Shown here in pieces: positions 19,143 through 27,903 of a stretch of 64,000 bases of DNA (the stretch's first letter is position 1; each line of letters starts with the position of its first letter). The translations under genes and the position numbers were made by a program. The stretch covers positions 62,001 through 126,000 of the forward strand of contig NZ_AULV01000016.1 of assembly GCF_000422465.1 (NCBI RefSeq), given 5' to 3'. Origin of the DNA: Paenibacillus harenae DSM 16969 (lineage in GTDB: Bacteria; Bacillota; Bacilli; Paenibacillales; Paenibacillaceae). The notes below the pieces were generated by a model. That model searched no databases, was not told the origin of the DNA, and was given only the letters and a program-made list of their open reading frames with translations.

Positions 19143-20546
19143 ATGTTGGAAATAACTCCGTATGCTCCAATCATTGGAGGCAATTACGCCGACCCATCCA
19201 TGCTGCGGGTCGGCGATCATTACTATATGACGCATTCTTCGTATAAGCTCACTCCAGGACTCATTATTTGGCAAAGCAGTGATCTCATAAGCTGGAGGCC
19301 GGCGGCAGCCGCTTTGCAGCAATATATCGGTGACGTATGGGCCCCGGATTTCACGGAATACAAAGGCACTTATTATATTTACTTCCCGGCGAACCGGTCA
19401 AACTGGGTTGTAACGGCATCTCATCCGACGGGTCCGTGGAGCCAGCCGATCGATCTCGGCATCAAGGGCATCGATCCGGGACATACGGTCGGACAGGATG
19501 GCAAGCGGTATCTTCATATGTCGGGCGGATATATCGTCGAACTTGCCGAGGACGGTTTATCCGTCGCCGGTGTACCGCGTCATGTGTACGAGAGCTGGCG
19601 GTACCCCGACGATTGGGAGGTCGAAGCGTTCAGTTTGGAAGGACCGAAAGTGACGTTTCATAACGGCTATTATTATTTGACGGTCGCCATCGGCGGCACG
19701 GCAGGCCCGCCTACCAGCCATATGGCGGTATCGTCACGTTCGCGGACCCCTTTGGGACCGTGGGAGCATTCTCCCTATAATCCGATCATCCATACCGAAT
19801 CCGCTGAGGAGCGTTGGTGGTCGAAGGGGCATGGGTCGCTCATCGATTCGCCTGACGGCCAGTGGTGGATCGTGTACCATGCGTACTTGAATGGCTTTCA
19901 TACCTTAGGCAGACAGACGCTGCTTGAGCCGATCAAGTGGATGGAGGACGGATGGTTCAAGACGGCGCCAAGCAGGTTAGACGTACCGCCGCCGGTCATT
20001 GCTCGAGAGCGTTTCAACGGCGATGCCCTTCCTCTGAATTGGCAGTGCGAGGGCTTCTCTCCATCAGACCGGTTCCGCACCGGCCCGGCAGGACTTTCGG
20101 TTGAGGGGGCATCCGCCTCCGCGCCGCTCCTTTATATGCCGGCGCATGAACGTTACGAAATCGAGGCGGAGGTGTCGGTGGAAGGGGACGCGGAAGCGAG
20201 GGTGCTTCTTTACTATAATGAAGAGGCTTATTTTGGCATAGGGTTGAACGCGGCAGGCGTGCGTCACTTCCGCTCGTTTAAGAACTACTCCACCATGCCC
20301 GGCGACACCCGGAAAGCATGGATTCGTATTCGGAACGATGCTCATATTGTCTCGTTATTCTACAGCTTTGATGGGATATTTTGGTCAAAATACGATAAGG
20401 TCATCGATGCTTCCGGATTTCATCATAATACGTTCGGCGGTTTTTTGAGTTTGAGAGTCGGTTTGGATACGGTCGGGGACGGGCGCGCGACGTTCCATTC
20501 GTTTACGTATGCACCACTAACCAACGTAGGAGGGAACAGAACATGA
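19143..20546 (+). CDS. Glycoside hydrolase family 43 (arabinofuranosidase/xylosidase type)
   Basis: Inverting five-bladed beta-propeller enzyme of 467 residues without a signal peptide, so it acts on imported oligosaccharides. The catalytic set is visible: base Asp17 in YADPSM, pKa-tuning Asp near 112 in IDPGHT, and acid Glu near 168 in FSLEGPKV. Residues from about 300 onward form a concanavalin-like beta-sandwich seen in many beta-xylosidase/arabinofuranosidase members. Arabinose- or xylose-releasing activity is the likely role; the subfamily cannot be fixed by eye. It is translationally coupled (ATGA overlap) to the next gene. Confidence 0.92.
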   Translation: MLEITPYAPIIGGNYADPSMLRVGDHYYMTHSSYKLTPGLIIWQSSDLISWRPAAAALQQYIGDVWAPDFTEYKGTYYIYFPANRSNWVVTASHPTGPWSQPIDLGIKGIDPGHTVGQDGKRYLHMSGGYIVELAEDGLSVAGVPRHVYESWRYPDDWEVEAFSLEGPKVTFHNGYYYLTVAIGGTAGPPTSHMAVSSRSRTPLGPWEHSPYNPIIHTESAEERWWSKGHGSLIDSPDGQWWIVYHAYLNGFHTLGRQTLLEPIKWMEDGWFKTAPSRLDVPPPVIARERFNGDALPLNWQCEGFSPSDRFRTGPAGLSVEGASASAPLLYMPAHERYEIEAEVSVEGDAEARVLLYYNEEAYFGIGLNAAGVRHFRSFKNYSTMPGDTRKAWIRIRNDAHIVSLFYSFDGIFWSKYDKVIDASGFHHNTFGGFLSLRVGLDTVGDGRATFHSFTYAPLTNVGGNRT

Positions 20547-21658
20547 ATCGGCGATTGGCAGACCTATTAGCTTATGGCGACACCTTATTTGACGGCTTTT
20601 TCCAATGGCTGAAGGAGCAATATGACGAGAGGTCGGGCGGATTTTTCTACGCAAGGAGCTCGAAGCAGTCCGGGCGGTTTACACCGGATATCGAATCAAC
20701 GGCTCAGGCTTTTAACATCATTGAACGCTGCGGTCTGCTCGATCGTTTAAGCAATCCTGTGAGGGAGCGCGCGATTCGATTCTTCCAATCTAAGCAGGAT
20801 GAGGCGACCGGATTTTTCTATGATATCAATCCTAATATGAGGTTAGACGACGTTATGGTCGGCCGCGCAGCGGGTTACAGCTTTGGCGCGCTGCGGAAGT
20901 TCGGAGCGGAGCCGTTGTATCCGTCGCGGCATCAGAGCGAGGCGACGCCCGCTTATATGGAATCCTTGCAAACCTTCGGAGCTTGGCTGCGTTCGATCAG
21001 TTTAGCGAACAGCTGGCGCGGCTGCGACAAGCTGTCGCATTGCGGCGCGCATCTGGCAGCGATGCCTGCCGATACAAGAGAGCCGTATCAGCGCGAGGTA
21101 TTTGATTATTTGAACCGTATTCAGAACCCGGAAACAGGATTCTGGGGAGAAGGAACTCCGTACACGCAGCTTTCGGGCACTTTCAAGACGCAGCTCTTCT
21201 ACAATCGGTTCGGCGTGCCGGTTCCGCGCAAGGAACAAATTTACAATTCTATCCTGCGCGTGCTGCGAACGGATACAGCTAACGATATGTGCTATATTCG
21301 AAATCCGATCAGCTTGCTATCCTCTATGAAGCTATCCATTCCGCCGGGCGAGCTGACGGAGATTGCGGACATTACGTTGACGAACTTGGCAAAGCTGAAG
21401 CGGGAAGACGGAGGATTCTCGCGGGAGCTGGAGCATTCCCCGCCGGCTCCGAACGTAGCGCAGGTGAAGCCGGGCGAGGAATATCCCGATATGCCGATCG
21501 CGGTTCCGCTCGGACTTGGTCTTGTTGAGAGCGACATGAATGCGGGAACCCAAGCGGTCTTGATCCGGTACACGCTGCGGGAATTGGCCGAGCTTCCCTT
21601 GGAGCATCTTCCGGCGTCCGAAAGCTGGTTCGCGGGAGAAGCGAGCGCGGCTGAATGA
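20543..21658 (+). CDS. Unknown alpha/alpha-toroid protein coupled to GH43
   Basis: Cytoplasmic protein of 371 residues without signal peptide. It carries regularly spaced Gly-aromatic motifs (SGGFFYA, TGFFYDI, TGFWGEGTPY, DGGFSRE) between helices, a pattern of alpha/alpha-toroid folds such as those of terpene-cyclase-like and some polysaccharide-lyase-like proteins. I recognise no catalytic signature. It starts four bases inside the GH43 stop (ATGA), with AGGAGGG upstream, so the two products are made together and probably act on the same sugar. An epimerase, lyase or unsaturated-sugar hydrolase role is possible but unproven. Confidence 0.8.
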   Translation: MNRRLADLLAYGDTLFDGFFQWLKEQYDERSGGFFYARSSKQSGRFTPDIESTAQAFNIIERCGLLDRLSNPVRERAIRFFQSKQDEATGFFYDINPNMRLDDVMVGRAAGYSFGALRKFGAEPLYPSRHQSEATPAYMESLQTFGAWLRSISLANSWRGCDKLSHCGAHLAAMPADTREPYQREVFDYLNRIQNPETGFWGEGTPYTQLSGTFKTQLFYNRFGVPVPRKEQIYNSILRVLRTDTANDMCYIRNPISLLSSMKLSIPPGELTEIADITLTNLAKLKREDGGFSRELEHSPPAPNVAQVKPGEEYPDMPIAVPLGLGLVESDMNAGTQAVLIRYTLRELAELPLEHLPASESWFAGEASAAE

Positions 21659-21682
21659 TCAACACCGGCAAACAAACGGCTC

Positions 21683-21859
21683 GACTGTCGGCGAGGCGAA
21701 TTTTACACGTCACTTACCTTGAAAGCGCTTGCGGAAGATGTCGGCTATAACAACGTAACCGGCTTTATCCGCCGATTCAAGCAGCTGACCGGCATCACGC
21801 CGGGTGAATATCGCACGGGAGCGAGGGATCGGCATGAACAGCGGGCCGGCTGCCGATAG
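21683..21859 (+). pseudogene. C-terminal remnant of an AraC-family regulator
   Basis: The frame ending at the TAG of 21857-21859 encodes LTLKALAEDVGYNNVTGFIR then RFKQLTGITPGEYR, which is the second helix-turn-helix of an AraC regulator of the transmembrane type. No start codon or upstream domains exist, and the reading frame fades into the end of the preceding gene. This is a 5'-deleted gene. Confidence 0.85.
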
Positions 21860-21942
21860 CGGCTGAGAGCGCCGCGGAAAGGAGGTGAGGGGAACATCGT
21901 TCGTTGTAACAAAGCAACCTAATTTCATCAGGAGGTATTACG

Positions 21943-22054
21943 GTTGAAGAAGCGGATGAATCTAGTCTTATCGCTGCTGCAATGGTTTTTCTAGTATGAT
22001 CGGAACGGCTTCCGCGTGCATCGGTGGTAAGAAAGGGGTGGTGTAAGGGTTTAC
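21943..22054 (+). pseudogene. Frameshifted remnant of a lipoprotein signal peptide
   Basis: AGGAGG and TTG at 21943 start MKKRMNLVLSLLQWFF followed by a stop. Removing one T from the run at 21985-21989 continues the frame as SSMIGTASACIGGKKGVV, giving a plausible lipobox TASAC. The order AraC remnant then lipoprotein start mirrors the live loci and suggests a decayed importer cassette. Confidence 0.6.
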
Positions 22055-22082
22055 CGACTTTCATAAAAGAAAGGATTGTGAC

Positions 22083-22130
22083 ATGAGAAAACAAAGATTT
22101 ATGAATGCGATCGGGAGGGGAAGTTCATGA
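22083..22130 (+). other. Short ORF overlapping the pectinesterase start
   Basis: A 15-codon frame, MRKQRFMNAIGRGSS, ends in TGA overlapping the ATGATG of the pectinesterase. Its RFMNA resembles the start of the esterase at 25176 (KRFMNAALSS), so it may be a leftover signal-peptide start or a leader peptide; it could also be chance. Confidence 0.35.
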
Positions 22131-25120
22131 TGAACAAGGTTGGATTGATCGTACTGTCTACTCTCGTGGCTGCGGCCTTTTTAACGGAGACGGGCCTTCC
22201 TTCCACGGTTTCAGCGGCTGCTCTACCAGTCCCGCCGGGTAACACGGCTTTCATTAATGATGATTTTAACGGTATTACGGATGCGGACGTTACCAGCACT
22301 TCCACGGTGAAGTCGATAGCAGGCTATACCGCAAACGTAACCGGTCCGAACGGTTCGGTAAGCATTACATCGTCAGGTAAGGACGGAATTCCATTTCCTT
22401 CCGACGCACTGCTTATTCGGGACGAGGACGGAGCGAATGGTTCGGGCACCGTCGGCTCCGGCTCCGGTTCCACAACCATTACGAAAGGGCTCGAAACCCG
22501 TGTATCGGATGGCATTCTGACTGTCGAGCAGGATATGTACTTCTACGGACCGAACAATGACATCAGCAGAGGCCGCAATGTAATAAAGCTGACCGGTGGC
22601 GTGAACAGCCAAACCAATACGTCCGATACGGTAATCCAAGTGGACCTGAAAGGCGGCAAAATTGCATGGGTGGATACGGGCGGCATTTATACGAACATAA
22701 CACCGGCCAATCTAACCAATGCCGTATGGTACCACCTCAAAGCGGTGGTCAATTTGAACACGCTTCGTGTGGATTACTACGTGACGAATGGGAGTGACGG
22801 TACGCTTGTCGGTGAACTGAGGGAGCAGCCCTTCTACAACCGGACGCTCGGCAGTCGAGCCGGAGACTTTGCTGCGATCCAGTCTTTCAGCGCTTCCACC
22901 GGAGGTACTACCGCTGAGAACATTGTGCTTGACAATGTCCAGGTTTATAAGCTGAATGCGCCTCCGGACGCACCCGTTGGCTTGTACGGCATTGGCGGGG
23001 ACCGTCAGGCTGCACTGTCTTGGTCAGCCGCGCCTAATGCAGTCACCTACGATGTGCTGAAGGGTGAATCCCAAGAAGGCCCTTTTACGATGGTCGGGCA
23101 GGGCCTTACAAAAGCCGCTTCCAGCTCGGAGCCGTTCCGGGATGCTGGCTTGACGAACGGAGTAACTTATTATTATGTCGTTCGGGCGGTGAATCCTTAC
23201 GGGACAACCGATTCGGCTCCGTATGCCGTAACGCCAAGCGGCGAGAGGCCGGCACCGGTGCCGCCTCAGGGGATTTCTACGACCGCTCGGGAATCCGCCG
23301 TCATGATCACTTGGAGTGCCGTACCGGATGCAGCTACCTATACTTTAAAACGGAGTACAGCGAAGGAAGGGCCTTACACGGTAGCGACGGTCATTCCGAA
23401 CTCGACAACGAGCTACTACGATACGGGCCTGAATGCTGATCAGACCTACTATTATACGCTGTCCAGCACAAATATAGCGGGTACCGGAGAGGAGAGCACG
23501 CCGCTAGAGGTCCATCCGAGCGCACCGCTTTCCGAGCCTGAATCGCTTAAAGTCACTGCCAAGAGCGGCCGGGTGGATATCAAATGGAAGGGCTCGGAAG
23601 GAGCAGCCATCTATCTGATTAAGCGCAGCGCTGTTTCCGGAGGTCCTTATACAACGATTGGAACCACGGCACTCACCCGCTACTCGGATTCCACCGTTGC
23701 GGACGGAACGGCCTATTATTACGTTGTCAGTGCGGAAAGCTCTTCCGCTCGAAGCATGAACTCTTCCCAAGCAAGGGCAGTTCCGTATACAGCCCCCGAT
23801 GGCGCCCCATCCGCTCCAACCGGCGGTGTAGTCGTAGCTACCAATGGTCAGGTTATGTTACGCTGGGATGTCGTTTCGGAAGCTACGGGCTATATCGTGA
23901 AAAGGGCAACGGCTTACAACGGACCATATACGCAGGTTGCAGAAACGAAACAGGCAGCTTTCACCGACAGCGATGTTAGCAACGGTACAGCCTATTATTA
24001 TGTAATTTCAGCGATCAACCCGTTTGGAGAAGGACCCGGTTCCGAGCCGGTGATCGCTACACCCTCTCGGGTAATCATTGTGGCTCAGGACGGAAGCGGG
24101 GATTATCGTACCGTTCAAGAGGCGATCAACGCGGTTCCTGCGAATCAAACGGAACGAACCGTCATCTATATTCGCAACGGGATTTACCGGGAAAAGGTCA
24201 TTGCCCCGGCCAATAAGCCCAACCTTAGCTTTATCGGGGAAAGCCGCAAAGATGTCGTCATTACGTATGACATGAATGTGACGTACCACCCGGGCCTGCA
24301 AACAGCCACCTTCGAGCTAAGGGGAGCCGGCAGTACGATGGAAAACTTTACGGTGCAGAATTCCGCTTTTCCGAACAAAGATACGGGCGGAGTGAAGGGA
24401 GTAGGGCAAGCCCTAGCCTTGTTCGTATCAGGGGATAAGATGGTGTTCCGTGACATAAATCTGTATGGTTTTCAAGATACGCTATACGTGGAGAGAGGGC
24501 GGCAATACTTCCATAATCTGTATATTGAAGGGACCGTGGATTATATCTATGGTAACGGAATCGCCTATTTCGACCGATCCGAGATGAAGCATGTCGGCAC
24601 GTTCGGCGGCTATACGACGGCAGCCTCACACGATCAGACGGCGGAAAACGGGTATGTTTTTTATCAAGCGAAGAAAACAAGAGGAACCACCTCGCTCAAG
24701 CCGTACATCCAGAAATACGGGCAGGCCGGAACGTATACCGGTGTTTGGGATGACGTATGGGATCTAGAGCTGCAGGGGGTCTCCAAGACGAACAGTACGG
24801 TATACCTGGGAAGACCTTGGCGGCCGTACGGGAATGTGAAATTCGTAGACACGTGGATGGATGCGCATTTCTACCCGGTTGGCTGGCATAACTGGGGCAA
24901 GGTGGAGAATGAATCCACGGCGGTTTACGGAGAATTCGGAAGCACAGGGCCCGGGGCCAATGCCAAAGCCCGTGTGCCTTGGAGCAAGCAGATGACCGTA
25001 GAGGAAGCAAACGCCTTAACGGTGCAGCGGGTATTGGGCGGCGCGGACAGCTGGGACCCTACGTTGACCGGAGTCTTCGCAAAACCAATTTCTGTACCGG
25101 GTGAACATGACGACTTCTAA
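22127..25120 (+). CDS. Secreted pectinesterase (CE8) with N-terminal LamG-like and four FN3 domains
   Basis: Secreted enzyme of 997 residues that removes methyl esters from pectin, opening it to lyases. The order is: signal peptide (about 1-31), a concanavalin/LamG-like domain (about 35-275), four fibronectin type III domains (about 278-645, each with YYYVV-type strands), then the CE8 beta-helix (about 648-980). The CE8 catalytic set is present: Gln in GQALAL (about 761), Asp in FQDTLY (about 783), Asp in VDYIYGN (about 805), and Arg in LGRPW (about 896). FN3 domains probably act as spacers or bind polysaccharide. ATG follows GGGAGGGG; the adjacent second ATG is also possible. The CE12-type esterase follows after 55 bases, likely in one operon. 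Confidence 0.95.
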   Translation: MMNKVGLIVLSTLVAAAFLTETGLPSTVSAAALPVPPGNTAFINDDFNGITDADVTSTSTVKSIAGYTANVTGPNGSVSITSSGKDGIPFPSDALLIRDEDGANGSGTVGSGSGSTTITKGLETRVSDGILTVEQDMYFYGPNNDISRGRNVIKLTGGVNSQTNTSDTVIQVDLKGGKIAWVDTGGIYTNITPANLTNAVWYHLKAVVNLNTLRVDYYVTNGSDGTLVGELREQPFYNRTLGSRAGDFAAIQSFSASTGGTTAENIVLDNVQVYKLNAPPDAPVGLYGIGGDRQAALSWSAAPNAVTYDVLKGESQEGPFTMVGQGLTKAASSSEPFRDAGLTNGVTYYYVVRAVNPYGTTDSAPYAVTPSGERPAPVPPQGISTTARESAVMITWSAVPDAATYTLKRSTAKEGPYTVATVIPNSTTSYYDTGLNADQTYYYTLSSTNIAGTGEESTPLEVHPSAPLSEPESLKVTAKSGRVDIKWKGSEGAAIYLIKRSAVSGGPYTTIGTTALTRYSDSTVADGTAYYYVVSAESSSARSMNSSQARAVPYTAPDGAPSAPTGGVVVATNGQVMLRWDVVSEATGYIVKRATAYNGPYTQVAETKQAAFTDSDVSNGTAYYYVISAINPFGEGPGSEPVIATPSRVIIVAQDGSGDYRTVQEAINAVPANQTERTVIYIRNGIYREKVIAPANKPNLSFIGESRKDVVITYDMNVTYHPGLQTATFELRGAGSTMENFTVQNSAFPNKDTGGVKGVGQALALFVSGDKMVFRDINLYGFQDTLYVERGRQYFHNLYIEGTVDYIYGNGIAYFDRSEMKHVGTFGGYTTAASHDQTAENGYVFYQAKKTRGTTSLKPYIQKYGQAGTYTGVWDDVWDLELQGVSKTNSTVYLGRPWRPYGNVKFVDTWMDAHFYPVGWHNWGKVENESTAVYGEFGSTGPGANAKARVPWSKQMTVEEANALTVQRVLGGADSWDPTLTGVFAKPISVPGEHDDF

Positions 25121-25175
25121 CTAAGGTGAGTGCGCGGATCAATTATACCGATCTAACAGGAAGGAAGTGTAATCA

Positions 25176-27281
25176 GTGAAAAGGTTCATGAATGCGGCGC
25201 TATCGTCTCTTCTTCTTACAGCTATTCTGATACCCGCTCAGAGCATTGCTGCAGAAACCTCCATGAACGGATTGGCAGAGGAGGGGACTCCCGTTCAAGT
25301 GGATAGCTCTTATAAGTTTAACTTTACTAATCAGGAAAAAACCGGATACCGGACTGTCGTGTATGATAATAACGGTGCGCCCTTATATGACTCCTCGGTG
25401 GGCTATGGTTTTGTGAATCAAACCAGTGCTTTACCGCCGCGGGAAGTGCATCCGGCTTCCATTACTTCCGATGGCACAGGCTTTTACATCAAAGAGCCTG
25501 GCTTCTATGCCGAACCGAAATACGAGAAAGATAATTATAATAACTACGGCATGGCTTTCCGCATTCAAGCTCCTCCCGGTGCCTATAGCGTTTATGTGAA
25601 AACCACATCCGACGCTGCGGACACAACCGTATCCGTCTCGGGAATGCAGACCAGCCGCTTGTTGAAAGCCGGGTATTGGGATGCGGCTAAGCTGGTACCT
25701 ATGAAGTATACTATATCGGCAAAAGGCAAAGAGTGGACCTATACGTATGCAAACGGCCGCGAATATCTGGACATTGAAATTGAGCCGAATAAAATCAATA
25801 CCCCGGTCGGTATTGAGGAAATTGTTTTGCAGCCTATTGCCCCGCGGATGCGAGCAGATGAAACGCTGCCGACTATGTATATACTCGGGGATTCAACCGT
25901 TAAATCCTACACCTTCGACGAAGCGCCAATGAGCGGCTGGGGCCAGATCATGGATTCTATGTTTCATCTGAACAAGGTGAATGTGATTAACTACTCTATG
26001 GGTGGACGCTCGTTTAAAAATGCGTATACGGAGGGCCGGCTAAACGATATTTTAATGACCGGAAGCATCGGTGATTATGTGTTGATTCAGTTCGGACATA
26101 ATGACGAAAGTACCGATGAATTCAGGCGTTATGGCAGAGGGTCGACGGAAGCCATGTATGAGACCTTAATAAAAGAGGTCTATCTGCCGGCCATTCAGGC
26201 TAGGGGCATGATACCGGTACTAGTAACGCCGATGTCTAGAGTGAAAGGGGATGCAAGTCCGGGTTATGTCTACACCAACTCTTTCAAAACCCGAAAGTTC
26301 CCTGATATTCTGAAACGGATTGCCGAGGAAAAAGGACTTACGCTTATCGATCTTAACTCCGAGAGTTTGAAATATTATAACGAAATCGGTGTGGAAGCGA
26401 CGACAGCCATCTTCATGTCCATTGAAGCGGGGGAAACCCCTGGTAAGACAAACGACGGAAGCTACGCCAACGGACACCCGTCGAAGAAAATTGACGGGAC
26501 TCACTATAAAGAAGCGCTGGCCAAACAATTCGCACGAATCATTGTTACCGAGTTCATGAAGAAGGAGCTTGCCGGCGATCCTACTGCCTCGTCGATTGTG
26601 TCGTATCTGAAAGGGAATGTGAAGCAGGCAGCCTTAACAGGAGATTGGTCGAAGATTTTCCCTGAAATGGCTAATGACACCATAACCGCTGATGGGGCTT
26701 TTTACCGCAATCAGATTGAGAAATTGCTTCAGCTGGGTGTGATGAACAAGGACCATCAAGGAAACTTTAATCCCGATGCGGCGATGACCGTTGGTGAATT
26801 TATTCGAAGCCTTTCTGAGCTCATGGATTTGAAGAAAACCATTTTCGACGGATACCCGGATGGGGAACTCTCCCGGGAAATGATGGGCGCCATTCTGGAT
26901 GATGCGTATCATGCGAAGTTCACCAGCATGCCGAAATACATGACGGATTATAACGGAACATCGGTGGTACCTGGTGATCCGGGGTATGATCCGAATCTGG
27001 ATTCGGGAGCCAGAGGGGCGATGTACTATCCTCTCGTTTCCTGGGAGCAGCTGACGGATACTGCGGATATCGCACCCCATTTGGTTTCTAAAATAAAGGA
27101 TGCCTATGAACTGGGGCTCATCCGGTCCGAGAAAGGCATTGCAAGAGGCAAAATGGTTAACGGAACAGAATTGGAACCGGAAGTGTTAGTCACCCGAGAG
27201 AAAGCAGCCAAAGCATTATATTTTATGTGGGTGCTCGATCATCAGGTCAAAGTAGAAAATGATGTGTCTTCTCTAAAATAG
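25176..27281 (+). CDS. Secreted rhamnogalacturonan acetylesterase (CE12-type SGNH) with C-terminal SLH-like region
   Basis: Secreted esterase of 701 residues that would deacetylate rhamnogalacturonan, complementing the pectinesterase before it. The GTG start follows AGGAAGGAAG. A signal peptide (about 1-26) is followed by a beta-sandwich (about 35-225), then the SGNH hydrolase with GDSTV (Ser about 240), GGRSF, GHNDES and DGTHY (Asp/His about 438-441). The C-terminal 200 residues have SLH-like repeats (KLLQLGVMN...FNPDAAMTVGEFI), which could tether it to the cell wall; the third repeat is poor. A clear terminator ends the operon. Confidence 0.9.
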   Translation: MKRFMNAALSSLLLTAILIPAQSIAAETSMNGLAEEGTPVQVDSSYKFNFTNQEKTGYRTVVYDNNGAPLYDSSVGYGFVNQTSALPPREVHPASITSDGTGFYIKEPGFYAEPKYEKDNYNNYGMAFRIQAPPGAYSVYVKTTSDAADTTVSVSGMQTSRLLKAGYWDAAKLVPMKYTISAKGKEWTYTYANGREYLDIEIEPNKINTPVGIEEIVLQPIAPRMRADETLPTMYILGDSTVKSYTFDEAPMSGWGQIMDSMFHLNKVNVINYSMGGRSFKNAYTEGRLNDILMTGSIGDYVLIQFGHNDESTDEFRRYGRGSTEAMYETLIKEVYLPAIQARGMIPVLVTPMSRVKGDASPGYVYTNSFKTRKFPDILKRIAEEKGLTLIDLNSESLKYYNEIGVEATTAIFMSIEAGETPGKTNDGSYANGHPSKKIDGTHYKEALAKQFARIIVTEFMKKELAGDPTASSIVSYLKGNVKQAALTGDWSKIFPEMANDTITADGAFYRNQIEKLLQLGVMNKDHQGNFNPDAAMTVGEFIRSLSELMDLKKTIFDGYPDGELSREMMGAILDDAYHAKFTSMPKYMTDYNGTSVVPGDPGYDPNLDSGARGAMYYPLVSWEQLTDTADIAPHLVSKIKDAYELGLIRSEKGIARGKMVNGTELEPEVLVTREKAAKALYFMWVLDHQVKVENDVSSLK

Positions 27282-27293
27282 GTTACTTTCTAA

Positions 27294-27331
27294 CGTGGTC
27301 GGGATCTTCGAATCCTGACCACGCTTTTTTT
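27294..27331 (+). terminator. Rho-independent terminator after CE12-type esterase
   Basis: CGTGGTCGGGAT (27294-27305) pairs with ATCCTGACCACG (27312-27323, one G-U), followed by seven T. Confidence 0.9.
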
Positions 27332-27555
27332 GCATGCGAAGCATCGCAAGGGTGGTGCGAACAGTAGAGGTCGACGAATCATGGTTATCTGCGGCGATAA
27401 GAGAGGCAAGAGAGGAAACAGGTACCTGACGGGTACTATATTGTACACCAAAATAAAAAGTTGCGTACCTTGAATTAGCAAATGATGCTGTTATAATCAA
27501 GCAGATCTATAATAGAACTCATTCCTTAATGACGTAGAAAACACAAATCTGAAAA

Positions 27556-27690
27556 ATGCCAAAAGACTTGAACGGTTGGAAACTCGGACGTGTCATCACG
27601 GTAGTAGTCCGCGGCTTCTGTTCTGAAGACGACTTGCGCGTACTCCAGCAAACCGGCGGGCACTATATCGAAGGCGAGAAGTCATTCTGA
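27556..27690 (+). pseudogene. Transposase C-terminal fragment, IS1634/IS4 type
   Basis: A 44-codon frame from ATG 27556 reads MPKDLNGWKLGRVITVVVRG, then FCSEDDLRVLQQTGGHYIEG and EKSF. This matches the DRGF...L..AGGHYI.GEK region of IS1634-like transposases. The usual Asp before RGF is Val here, and the flanks are lost, so it is dead. The surrounding 27332-27777 holds no other recognisable gene. Confidence 0.7.
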
Positions 27691-27903
27691 ACGCCAAATA
27701 AAGCACGATAGGTCAGTTTTTTGTCATCATAATTGATTGATTCCAGATGAACAAACACTTAGAATCGATTAAAAGGAGTGAGAATTCGAGATGAGTGTAC
27801 GACGGGGCAGACACTCCTTATCTGGATTCACAACGGATCTGATGCAAATATGCCTATTAGCGAGAATAACAAGAAAACATTCATTTATTTGGGGGGCTTT
27901 CTT

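Noticed and set aside
21720..21733. cre-like sequence TGAAAGCGCTTGCG
   Set aside because: It matches the CcpA consensus well but lies in the coding part of the AraC remnant (LKALAED), about 400 bases from the next start; probably codon chance.
27778..27903. 42-codon extension of the tandem GH43 protein, and a competing 38-codon frame at ATG 27791
   Set aside because: AAGGAG precedes ATG 27791, but that frame ends at 27907 and resembles nothing; the extension also lacks family similarity. They are probably leader sequence or a remnant.
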